Origin: Acanthornis magna
Taxonomy: Eukaryota > Chordata > Aves > Passeriformes > Acanthizidae
Assembly: GCA_036785705.1 (NCBI GenBank)
Contig: JAWUZG010000001.1
Span: 992,001 to 1,056,000, forward strand
Direction of reading: 5' to 3'
Length of the DNA stretch: 64,000 nucleotides
Positions 32,160 to 42,785 of the stretch are shown here, piece after piece (the stretch's first letter is position 1; every line of letters begins with the position of its first letter). Position numbers and translations under genes: made by a program. Below the pieces are notes generated by a model that ran no database searches, was not told the DNA's origin, and was given only the letters and a program-made list of their open reading frames with translations.

Positions 32160-33607
32160 GGACCCTGCCTCAGGGCTGGCGCACACGGTCCCTGTTGCCG
32201 ACAAGGAAACAGTGGCCGCAGTGAAACTCCCTCCCGAAATAATGAAATAGGACAACCTGATTTTTTTCCAGGCTGCAGAGCCTTGCTGTCGTGGCTGACG
32301 GGGGTTGCTGAGGGGTGCAGAGAGAATGTCAACAGAGAAGTCCTTTCCTCATTCATCTCTCCCATCACATTCTGTTCTCGGACATAGGTGTTTGAAATCT
32401 CAGACCAAGTTGTTGGATGAAAGAAGGACAGGTTTGGTGCACCCCTTTCAGGGGCTGAGGGTGTCAAAAGCAGGTTTTGCCCAGGATATCCCCTGGCAGA
32501 CCTCCTCATCTCCACAGAATTCGTGATTTCCCCCTGTGGTGTGATGCTGGGGATGATGGACAAGTGGATGTGGAGCAGGAAACTGTCCCAGTAAAGTGGG
32601 AGAGGAGCCACAGGAAGGAAAGAAACCCCCAGAAATGCGGATGCCAAGGGATTTTGGAGAAGACAGTGGGAATCCCTCCCGTCCTCCAGAACCACACCAT
32701 CTCTATGAGACTCGTGGGCTTTGCTGATCACTGCTATAGCAAGGGGACCTAAAGATGTCCTTTACCCCCTTGGTGTACCCACAGAAAACACGAGGCCATG
32801 GTCAGGTACCTTCTGTGGCTCCAAAGGCTCCAGTGAAGTATCTCAATTAGTGTTTCTCTAAAAGGTCAATGTACAGAGCAGGACACCTGCCACACCTGTA
32901 AAAGATGTTTTGTTTGAGATGACACAAATGAGGTGTTTAGGAATTTTAGGGCCTGCAAGTGTCCCCTTTGGACAGGCTGGGATGGTTCCTTGAATATTAT
33001 TGTGATTATTTTGCCCTTGATGCTGATGTCTCAAATGTAAAGTATGCATTAAAATAAAGAAATGGGAGGCAAGGCGAGGCAAAGGGAAAACCTGCTGGGA
33101 TTTTGGAAATCAGGGGAAATGAATTTCTTTCAAAGAGTGGTTCTTTCCTATTTTCTGGAACAATTAGAGCTGGCTGAAATACCTATTCCTGTCACTGGCA
33201 GGAGAGAAAAAGACATTTCATGAGGCAGATGATTTTGCATTTTAATTGTTCACACCCCATTAACTTACACATCCATCCTTCCTGTCTGCGCCAGAGTCCA
33301 TTTTCCGGGGCTGTTGATACCACAAGCATACAGAATAGGTTCTTTCACCCTAAGTGAAGGTGAGCTGTAGATGATTAAAACCCCGTGTATTCTCATCCCA
33401 AGCTTAAGATTTCAACTCTACTGGTTGCTGATGCTGTTGGTAAAATTTGCACAGGAACCTGATGCTTGTAGGACCATTGTACCACCTGCCCTTAGGCTGG
33501 GTGCAGGCTTTGGGCACTGTAGTGGCATTTCCCCAGCTGGGATGCAGCCCCATGGGCTGTCCCCCATTCCCTGACCCCACTGCCTCACCCACACAGATCA
33601 GATCCCA
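32160..33607. other. Intergenic DNA right of the CpG block
   Basis: Repeat-poor sequence with no domain-bearing ORF. A divergent non-coding transcript from the CpG block could begin here, but no splice pattern is decisive. Confidence 0.6.
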
Positions 33608-33760
33608 TTCTTGGACGTGTTCAAGGCCAGGCTGGATATGGCTTTGAGGAACCTGGGCTAGTGGAGGGTGTCCCTGCTGATGGCAAGGGGGTGGAATGAG
33701 ATGATCTTTAAGGCCCTTTCCAACCCAAACCATCGTAGGATTCTGTGATTCTGTGACCTG
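33608..33760 (+). mobile_element. CR1 LINE 3' fragment
   Basis: gacgtgttcaaggccaggct, gtggagggtgtccctgctga, gatgatctttaaggccc and gtaggattctgtgattctgt: sense CR1 end. Confidence 0.93.
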
Positions 33761-34173
33761 GGGACAGAGCGTGACACAGCAGGTGGTTATGTGACGATCA
33801 CTTATTTTGCAGATATGCAAATATTTAGGCTCAGGATTGGTGTCCAAGTATCACACACAGAACAGTGCACCAGGCCACTTACCTCCAATCTGGCAGAAGA
33901 AGGTCTGAGCCTGCACCTTCCCCCAGCAAAACATTTGACCGCGCAACAAGATCTCAGATCGTGAAAAACTGTTGGCAAGACAAGCCAAAGATTCCAGCCC
34001 TTGCTGCAAAGGAAAATAAATCAACACGAGCCCTTTCTAAAGGGGCATTCACCCATCTTGTCACTCCAGACCTCTGGTGACAGCTCCACACCTGCCTGTC
34101 CCAAAGTTGTCCTTCATTGCCCTTTTCGTGCAACCCAAACCTTCCTTGCTGGAATTTAAGCCCTCTTCTTGCT

Positions 34174-34275
34174 ACAGAATCACAGAATCACGGGATGGTT
34201 TGGATTGGAAAGGATCTTTAAAGGTTGTCAATGAGCAGGGACATCTTCAACTCCATCCTGTCCACCAGGGATACA
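34174..34275 (-). mobile_element. CR1 LINE 3' fragment
   Basis: agaatcacagaatcacggga, tggtttggattggaaagga, gagcagggacatcttcaac: reversed CR1 end. Confidence 0.88.
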
Positions 34276-36420
34276 GAGAACAGATTTCCCACTTCTTTCC
34301 ACTTCTTTTTTCCTTTTCACAGCGGCTTTTTGTCATATTGAAAAGCGACAGCGCTGTGGTCTGGGAGGCAGGTGCCATATTAATTACCCAAACTCAGGAT
34401 AATTGCCCAGCTGACACAGAGCTTCCACTGACACACACATCGACTGCTGCGCACTGTTATTGTCATTTAACTTGACTTGTACAACTAATCAGCCGTCGCC
34501 TTCTACAACAGGCGAGGCCACTCCTGTGGGTGGAGGTATCTGGAAACCAAAAGCCCTGAAAGCTGCATCTTTCTGGTGGAAAATATCACCACAAGCCATC
34601 GTGTTTTCTTTCCTGTATTTGAAAACCACCCACATTTTCAGTAAGAAAAAAAAATCCAAAACTGATTGAGCGTTTCACCTGGGCAGTGGGCTTTTCTGAA
34701 AAGTTTCATTCTCAAAATATTTGGTCTCTGCTGTTTGTTTTTAAGGATAGTTGTTTGTAATTTGTAGTTAATTTTAAAAGGATGTGTGTGGGGAAAATAA
34801 CAAGAGCACATATTTAATAACTGCTGTGAAAGCAGATATAATATTTCTCTTTGTCTGTGCTGTGAATTCATTGAAATTAATTCATTGATGTGTTTGAAAA
34901 ATAAAGAAGAAAATACAACAGGTTAAGTTCTTTTCAATTTTTTCAGTATTTTTGGTTTTTTCTTTCCCCCTCAATGGTTTCTATTTCTGCCCCAAGTGTG
35001 CACTGCATGTTCTTGTGAGGTTAATTTTACATTTCAATCTCTTCTAGCAGTGATAAAAAAGGGCTTAGAAAGGAGCAGAGGTCACTTCATCCCTTTCACC
35101 TGGTGGGATGTGTGATGGGTCCAGCACCTCCCACACCCCCTGTTCCCACACACAGAGGTTCCCACGCACACATTTCCAGCTCGGGAGTTCCCTGGCCTCC
35201 CCAGAAGAGGACAGGAAATGCAGTGAGCGAATCAAACCACTTGCAAAATGGTTTGTGTGACGATGCCAATCTCCCAGGCTTCACCAGAAAACATTAAGTA
35301 ATTATGGGAGAGTCTTTGTAGAGAGTCCAGCCTGACTTTACTTCCTTTGAACTCCTTGACTGGAGATATGTGTTGTCCCCTTCAAGCTACAAAGAGAAAT
35401 AAATCATGGTGCTGGTCCTATCCCTTTAATACCACCAAGGATATTTTAATCCCTGGTGGTATTAAAATATCCTTCAATTGCCTCATGGCAAAGATCAACT
35501 GAGCACATGGTGTCTTCTCAGCCCACGAAGTTTGTTCAGCTGTGATTTTATAAAGTTTCAAAGCTTTTTCTCGGTCCCTGTTCTGTCACTTTGGGCTCAA
35601 TACCGCGGTTTGTTGGGAGCACTCAAAATCATCAATTCAAGCAGGTGTACAAAATGCATTTTAGGGCACAGGTTGAGGGAGGCCAAGCCTCTGCCTGCCT
35701 TCACCTGTGGGTTCCCACACTCTGCCTCTCTCCTGCCTCCCCAATCCTCTCTCCTGCCTCCCCAATCCTGGTTATGGTTTCCTTTGCTGACTCAACCCAT
35801 CTCCTCATCGTACTCTCAGCCAGATCAGCACCACAGTCTGGATGTAAAAAACACAAGCAAAGCAAAACTGAAAAAGGAAAAAAAGCCAAAACCAAAAGAA
35901 AACAAGAAAAGGGGTTGCCCTTTGCCTGTAAGAGGCGTCATTTTCACACGAAATGGCCACATGAAGGGCTGAGTGATCAGAGTGGTGGTGGGGAAGAGGT
36001 GAGGTGGGTGGAGGAGGGGTGGGAGTGGGTGAAAACCTCCCCACTTCCAAAAAGTTCACGGTGTGTGAGCATCCACTCCAGCTGACACTGCAGGAGAGGT
36101 GAGCTGCTTTGAAACTGCTGGAAAAATGCAAAGTCACCTGTGATTAAAAGCTGCTCTCCTGTCCTGGAGAGCAATCTCACATTGCTTGAGTGAAAGCAGG
36201 ACCCACCCCCTGACTTCTGCAGAGACACCACCCCCGGTAATCCTCCCTGAAATGGGGATCATGGAAAGCCAGCTCCAAGCTTGGACCAGACATTTTTGAC
36301 TACTCTTGGAGGCAAAGTGTCTGCTCTGAGTGTTGCAGGACCATTCCTGTCTCTTTTGGTAACATTAACTAATTGCACATGGAAATCTGAGGTAAAATCT
36401 ACAGTCAAAAGTCAGCTTAG
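34276..36420. other. Intergenic stretch without genes
   Basis: No coding exon recognised. It contains a pair of overlapping perfect inverted repeats (35428-35474) and a 20-base tandem duplication tcctgcctccccaatcctct at about 35731-35769. ORFs of up to 164 codons (35478-36085, two frames) show low-complexity Lys-rich sequence and no domain. Confidence 0.75.
35428..35474. repeat. Two overlapping perfect inverted repeats
   Basis: Hairpin A pairs aaggatattttaat (35437-35450) with attaaaatatcctt (35461-35474). Hairpin B pairs aataccacc (35428-35436) with ggtggtatt (35455-35463). They share bases 35461-35463, so only one can form fully. Confidence 0.9.
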
Positions 36421-36600
36421 AAATCACAGAGTCACGGAATGGTCGAGGTTGGAAGACATCTCTGGAAGTCACTTTGTCCAAGCTCTCTGCTCAGGCAGGG
36501 CCACAGAGACCTGAGTACCCAGGACCATGGCCAGGGAGCTTCTGAATGTCCCCAAGGATGGAGAGTCCATGGCCTCTGTGAGCAGCTGAATGATGTTGAG
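36421..36600 (-). mobile_element. CR1 LINE 3' fragment
   Basis: aaatcacagagtcacggaat, ggtcgaggttggaagacatc, caaggatggagagtccatgg: reversed CR1, older than most copies here. Confidence 0.85.
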
Positions 36601-36795
36601 CTCCTTTTGTTGTGTATTTATACATCCCCTGTCTTTCCAGTTAAAAACCTTCTGGTTTCATTTGAAATCAGCAGAAGGCATTGCCCAGGGAGGTCACAGA
36701 GGTTAAGAGATCAGCAACATTTCCAGCATGCTCACATTTATCTTTGTTATCCTTTTTACCCCTTTAGAGGGTACTCTAAAAGCAAGATGACTAGG

Positions 36796-36860
36796 AGGCT
36801 GATTTTTTTTATTTTTGAAATTTTTTTATTTTTTAATTTTTATTTTTAATTTTCAGTTTT
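36796..36860. repeat. T-rich low-complexity tract
   Basis: ttttttttatttttgaaattt repeated with A interruptions; no gene. Confidence 0.85.
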
Positions 36861-37450
36861 ATATTAGGCTGTCTGAATTTTGATCCTTTCTGCTGAGGAC
36901 TCACATCATGGTGTCCTCCCATGGCTGAACTCTGTACCAAGAGCGTGTGAGAGCCAAGGATGATCTGTAAAGGTTCTTGTTTTATTTCTCTGAATTCTCT
37001 CTGTATTTCCCACCTGACCTCACTTGTTAATTCTTGTGAAGTGCCTAGCTCACAAGAAACAAGGGCTCTGCCAGAGAGTGTTTCTTCCCAGTGAAATTTT
37101 GCTAATAATGAGTTATTCAGTTGGGTGCTGTGGTGTGCACACTCCTAAGTTTCCCAGAAATTGTCCTTCTCTGCTGCAGAGTTAGCGTAAGTCAGGGTGA
37201 GCAGAGGCTGCTGACGGTAACATTTCAGACCTGACCTCTGTGTGGTGAATATTTTGGGTGAGGAATGGGTTCGCTGGTTGCTTTCTCTTAGTGGTTAAGG
37301 TGAAAGGTCAAAACGTTACCTCGGTGCTATGAAAATGTCTGATGTGAGTACATTTACCATCAGGGCTGGCAGGTGGAAACACATCAGGGTCTGGTTAAGG
37401 GAACCATTGTCACATCGTTGTCACATATTTTAATTGATTCTGTGCTGACA
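36861..37450. other. Intergenic stretch, nothing recognised
   Basis: Unique sequence with no repeat family and no plausible exon. Confidence 0.6.
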
Positions 37451-37550
37451 AGGCAGTGTTGAGTTTCAGGTTGGACTTGATGATCTCTGAGGTCTTTTAA
37501 AACCTAATTGATTCTGTGATTCTGTCGTTCTGTGATTCTGTGATCCTTTC
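37451..37550 (+). mobile_element. CR1 LINE 3' end with expanded octamer tail
   Basis: caggttggacttgatgatct, gaggtcttttaaaaccta, then four tail units of the attctgtg type (37510-37545), one with a tcgttctgtg variant. Confidence 0.9.
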
Positions 37551-38654
37551 TATTACGCCCACAAAATCCTCCAAATGATGACTTTCCACAGTACCCTTTG
37601 TTCCCTGGAAGTCCAGAGTGTCCAGGATACTTTTTCCATCAATGACCTCAGCTTTGGGACACACAGAAAGAGACAAAATGGACTCAATTTTCAGCGGCAA
37701 GGAAAAAAACAAAATTAGATGGTGTCAAATGTGTCAGCTTCCCTCTGCAAACCAAGTGCCCTCAGGCCATGTCTGAGCTGGTCCTCAGAGGCAGATGCTC
37801 CAGAGTTCTCAGCTAGGATCAGGAGGACATACCTGGGGCAATGTCCTGAGCAATTCCGGCTTTAGGAAGGTACCTGAAGTTAAAGAAAGCAATGATCCTC
37901 TCACTCTGACACTGGCCACAGGTAACTGATTATAAGCTATTTTAGGTATCCAGGAGGCTGCAGCATGGCTAGCAGGAATAGAAATGGGATTTCATCAAGG
38001 GTCAGAATAAAAGGGAGTTCTCCAGGCATTTCATGGCTGTCTGCTCACTCTTCATTACTATTTCCTTGGCTGAAGGTCACTCCATCACCCCCTCAGGAAC
38101 AGCGCTCAGCTTGCTGTGACCCTCATGCCCACTGTGGTCAAGGGTATTGCAGCGTGGACAGAAGCACTGAGAAGTCCACACTCCTGTCAGGAGACCAGGG
38201 CAGGAAAAAGGGGAAGAAATGAAGGACAGATTATTGCTGTAGATGACCTTCAGTATCCTGTCTAAGCTGTGGGAAGAGGAGAGGGCTGTGAGGGAGGCAG
38301 AGATGCCATCCAGGAGGTGAGGATTTGGGGGAGCACACACAGGGACAGTGCCCTGGGTGAGCACAGAGGATGTGGCCTCACTCGAGTTGGTTTCGGGGAT
38401 GCCGTTGCTGCTGCTGCCCTCAGTGCAGTGCAGAAATACCTGAGCTCAGCTGAAATGAGCTCTTGTCGCCGCTCAGAGAGCTGCTCTGGGACAGTAGAGA
38501 TGTGGAGGAAGGGCTGGAATCAATGGCTGGTTGATCGTTGGTGTCTGTGCATTGGATCACAATCTTTGTATATTGTCCTTGTCACCACAGTTATGAAAAT
38601 ACAACTTTGGGATAACCCAACAACTGGCTGCAAGTACTCTGGACCCCTGGTGTT

Positions 38655-38730
38655 AAATAAATCCTGGGCTGCTTCACTGAAAGTTGGACTTGATGGTCTT
38701 GGAGGTCTTTCCCAGCCTTAATGATCCTCC
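38655..38730 (+). mobile_element. CR1 LINE 3' fragment
   Basis: aaagttggacttgatggtct, tggaggtctttcccagcctt, aatgatcctcc: sense CR1 end. Confidence 0.85.
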
Positions 38731-40565
38731 TTTTCTTGGCTCCAGCACATTCCTTTTTTCCCCAGACTCAAATGAAACAACCCCTCCCAGCGACACTGAA
38801 CCAAACTCCAAACACACAGTTCAGAAGCGTTCATTTATTATTAAAAGTAGGTCATCACAGTGTCAGCTCAGGTTATTTTGTCTCTGGTGGATTTGAGCAT
38901 TTTGCTTTCCAGACAATGACAAACACTACTGTGTATGAATCATGGTTTACCTCCAGCTTTGTCTGATTCTTAGAGAGAGCTCTCGGAGAGGATTAGGTGT
39001 CTGGAAGCCTCCTCGGCAGTGCCTGCTAATGAGGGGAGAAACAAAAGATGGAGAGGAAAAACAAAATCACAATTTGTTTTTTGCTTTCTGATCCCAAGTG
39101 GTTGATGCTATGATTTCCTTCAGGATACATAAGAAAAAGCTCAAACATGCCTTGAAATTAAATTACTTTTATAGAGGGTCCCCCACGTAGGAGTTGAGTG
39201 CAGCACTCCAATTGTACCTGAAGTCTATTTTGAAGGCTCGAGTGGGACTTTGGTGATAAGAAAGCTTTGTGTTTTATCTTCCAGCACAGCCTTGCAGATT
39301 TGGACTTAATCTGGGTGTTTTGTAAGGCATCAAGGTGCTGTAGCACTAAATGTAACAATTGAAACCAGCAATTCTTTTCACTGGTGTCTCTGCTTTGCAC
39401 TCAAATGCTCTTGTAATTTCTGAGCACTCTTCTGTGCACAGTCGCATTAGTCAAAAGCCCTTTGACTAAAAGGTGAGGGAATGCAGGGCTCCATTTATTA
39501 GCAGCAGAAGAGACTTAATTCTCTTGAAGTCCCTGAGCGTATAAGGCTGAAGAACCATGGGAACAGTGCAGCGACAAAAAAAGATTTTGAAAGGTCACCG
39601 CACATAACTGAGAGAGTCAGGTCCTACCCATCAACCCCAGGAAAGGCAGGGGCTTGTTTAATATTCATTGTGGGCTTTCCCTAAAAGTCAGTGAATGTTT
39701 AAAAATGTCACTGCACAAACTCCTAATTCATGCTATTTCTTAGGTCGTTGCACGTTCAGTAATGGGAAATCAGCTCTGTATTGCAATGGGAAGGTCACGA
39801 GGTGCACAGGGCCCTGACTTTTTGTGATGTCAGTAACTTAGCACTGAGGATGGAGACTCTGCATCTATTTTTGTCATTTCATTCCCCCAGTTCTTTTTGA
39901 TTTGGATCTTTGAGCTCTTTGGGACAGCAATTTTCACTTCTACAGGTCTGGACATATCCTAGGATGAGAGCTTTTCACCATGGCTTATGTCAAGGTGCTG
40001 GTGAAATATGAATGCTAAATAATAACTGTGATGCTGAGGCAGTGCATATTCCCTTTAAGAATTATGTCTTTGCCTTCTGAAATTCATGTAGAATTTCACT
40101 TCCTTGGAGAATTGCCAGTCTAATTCAGATCAAATTTCTCGAGAAAGTGAAGTCAGAAAGGCGGCTCTTTGTAAGTCAGTTAAAGTTCATTGAATTGGAG
40201 AAGTTTGTGCTCATTTAAACCACAGCAGGCACATCTCCAAACATTTGAGAAGTCTGGATCAACTCCTACTTGTATGAGTTTAGTTCAGTGTCAGTGGGAG
40301 GGGTTGTTCTGTTTGAGTCTGGGGGCAGAAGGAACGTTCTGGAGCCAAAAGTTACATGGATTGGTCTAGGTTTGAAGTTTACTAAGAGAGTAAGTCAAGA
40401 GCTTAATTTAAGAGTAAGAGCTTAATTTATGAGTTAAGAGCTTAATTTAAAATACATGCTTTTTAAGAGCCAGAAAACTGAATATTGAAACCATTGTGTA
40501 TTAATCTAGAGGCATAGAAATAACAAACCCCAAGATATTTATGCATACAAATCCATATTCATGCA
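38731..40565. other. Intergenic stretch, nothing recognised
   Basis: No repeat family, RNA gene or exon seen. A degenerate tandem of agagcttaatttaa (about 40390-40450, three copies) is the only structure. Confidence 0.65.
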
Positions 40566-40690
40566 TAGAGTCACTTAGGTTGGAGAAACATTTTTTAGAT
40601 CATCGAGTCCAACTGTAAACCTAACAGTGCCAAGCCACATCCATATGCACTCTGCAGAAATATTTAGATGCAGGGATGTAGCAGGGGCAT
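40566..40690 (-). mobile_element. CR1 LINE 3' fragment
   Basis: atagagtcacttaggttgga, gatcatcgagtccaactgta and gccaagccacatccatatgc: reversed, diverged CR1 end. Confidence 0.82.
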
Positions 40691-41486
40691 AATCTGCATA
40701 GGATATCAGAAGTTCCTACAAATATACACCCCCAGACACCCCAGGGTATGACCACAGGTGCCTGCATCTAAAATCAAGGAGAAGGCCTTGTCACCTGCAG
40801 CAGCAGGGCAAGCAGGAGGTGACAACAAGTTAGAGATATAAAAAGAGATGCCCAGATGACAAAAGAGAGCTGCAAGAACAGAACAGTCTTGTGTCCCATC
40901 TGCCCATGTGAGTATTTATGCGTGTGTTTATTTGTATTCCCCACCACTCTCATTTTCGGTTTTGCAAATGTTCTCATTGCGTTTGCCCAGATATTGGAAG
41001 CCAAGGGGACGTGCTGTGCAGTGCCAGTGACATAACTGAGCCAGGGAAGCTCTTCCTGTGGAGCCATTTTCCCCTCTCTAATGTGAAAGAACTGTGGAAG
41101 TAAATGGATTGACTCTTCCATGCTTGAAACTAATCCAGAGCCTCAGCCCAGTGTCTGAGTCAGCTCCAGTCCCTCAGCTGAGGAGACTGATGGACACAAG
41201 GGAAAATGAGAAAAATTGCAGAGATTGGCACAGCCATGTGCTGCTGGAGATGAGGTAGGAGACATTTCAGAAGGTGAGGGTCTGCTTTTGGGGAGATGAT
41301 CTTGAAGATGTGGAGCAGGAGGTCAAGAGGACAGACAGCTATAGCTCTGTTCTGGGCTGGAGTCGCACAGCTGTTTTCTTCCCACTTAAACAGAGTCGAT
41401 GTGTTTTGCTTTTGCTGCTCCTGCTGACAACTGAGGGGCTGTGGAGGGGGTGACTGCTCCTGTCTAACCTGCCCAAGTGTCCCCAA

Positions 41487-41815
41487 ACAGAATGATTTGG
41501 GTTGGAAGGGACTTCAAACACCATCCAGTTCCAACCCCCTGCCATGGGCAGGGACACCTTCCACCAGACCAGGTGGTTTAGACCCCCATCCAACCTGGCC
41601 TTGAACATTTCCAGGGATCCAGGGGCAGCCACAGCTTCTCTGGGCAACCTGTGCCAGGGCCTCACCACCCTCACAGGGAAGAATTTCTTCCTAATATCTA
41701 ACCTAAATCTCCCCTCTTTCAGTTTAAAGCCATTGTCCCTTGTTCTGTCACTACAAGCCCTTGTCAAAAGTCCCTCTCCAGCTCTCTTTCACACTCTCTT
41801 CTCCAGGTTCCTTGC
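41487..41815 (-). mobile_element. CR1 LINE 3' segment (about 330 bp)
   Basis: Reversed CR1: aatgatttgggttggaaggg, ccatgggcagggacacctt, ccaacctggccttgaacatt, gggcagccacagcttctctg, gggaagaatttcttcctaat. The sense frame on the minus strand is open over 142 codons and reads a CR1-derived peptide; this is a 5'-truncated copy, not a gene. Confidence 0.95.
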
Positions 41816-42663
41816 AGAAGAGGTGGCACAATCTCTCCAACTGACCAAAGAGAAGGCTGTCATCTCCATGCTGAAGGAGCTGTGCCACTGACTGACATTT
41901 CCACGCCATTCAGCACCCACAGCCTGTCGGTGACCTCCCTCCTCCAGCCTGAACTTTGAGGCATCACTTTCATTACTGCACGGATTCATTTTCCTGCTTT
42001 TCATCAGGCTGCCCTACAGAGCCCGCTAGCAAGAGCTTGTATCCCTTGCTCAAATAAAAATTCAACCTCCCTGTGCCCAGTTTGTGCTCTCTTTGTGCAA
42101 TATCTGCGGTGCAAGGGGAGAAAGGGGAAGCGATCTCTTGTGACCCAGCACTGGGCACTATAATAAGCAGAAGATGACGACACATGCGAGGCTGAAAGGA
42201 AGGCAGGAAATGCTCGTCTGGAGATGAGTGGGTTTGGTTCTAATTCATGTGACCTATGACCACATTGGCCTGGGGGCGGATGGTGCCATCCCAGGCTGCT
42301 GAGCACACTGAAAACCACAGCGGAGTAGAGAGGGATCACCCGGAAATCTCTGTCCAACCTGCCAGAGGTGCACTGATGTGCCAGTCAATATTCCAAAGCA
42401 GTTCAGTGATCAGACTGCAGGCCACAGGAAAACCAAAGGCATCATTTTCATATGTGTGCATGTGTGTGTGACTTTCACTTTGAATCCTTCTGTGCTCAGC
42501 TTGGCAGAAAGTGAAGGACTGAGGAGCTGCTGCTCAGCCCAGAGGGGCACATGAATTGAAAAGCCGAGGTCATCACCTGCAGTTTAAAAGGGATTTAATG
42601 ACTGCCTCCTGGTGGAGAGTGTTTAAGCCATTTCACCAGTATTTCTGGTGAACCCAACAGCAT

Positions 42664-42785
42664 AATCACAGAACCACGGAATGATTTGGGTGGGAAGGGA
42701 ACTTAAGGATCATCTAGTTCCAACTTCCTGCTTTGGGCAGGGACACCTTCCACTAGGGCAGGCTGCTCAGGGCCCCATCCAACCA
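42664..42785 (-). mobile_element. CR1 LINE 3' fragment
   Basis: taatcacagaaccacggaat, gggaagggaacttaagga, gggcagggacaccttccact: reversed CR1 end. Confidence 0.92.

Larger units (their letters stand above)
30560..32160 (-). promoter_or_regulatory. CpG-rich block, probable PRKCQ promoter region
   Basis: This is the only long GC- and CpG-dense stretch in the window; the sequence on either side is AT-rich. It lies upstream of the start exon in the transcription direction, at the expected kind of place for a vertebrate CpG-island promoter. Most of it consists of two minisatellites (listed separately). The remaining unique parts are about 30560-30750, 30990-31130 and 31945-32160. I see no convincing TATA box. 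It could also drive a divergent transcript to the right. Confidence 0.5.

Noticed and set aside
31758..32731. ORFs of 165 and 262 codons on the minus strand
   Set aside because: Part lies in the decamer array, and the rest has no domain or codon pattern. They lie upstream of the proposed exon 1.
41339..41767. 142-codon minus-strand ORF as a gene
   Set aside because: Its content is the CR1 3' segment in sense; a truncated LINE remnant.
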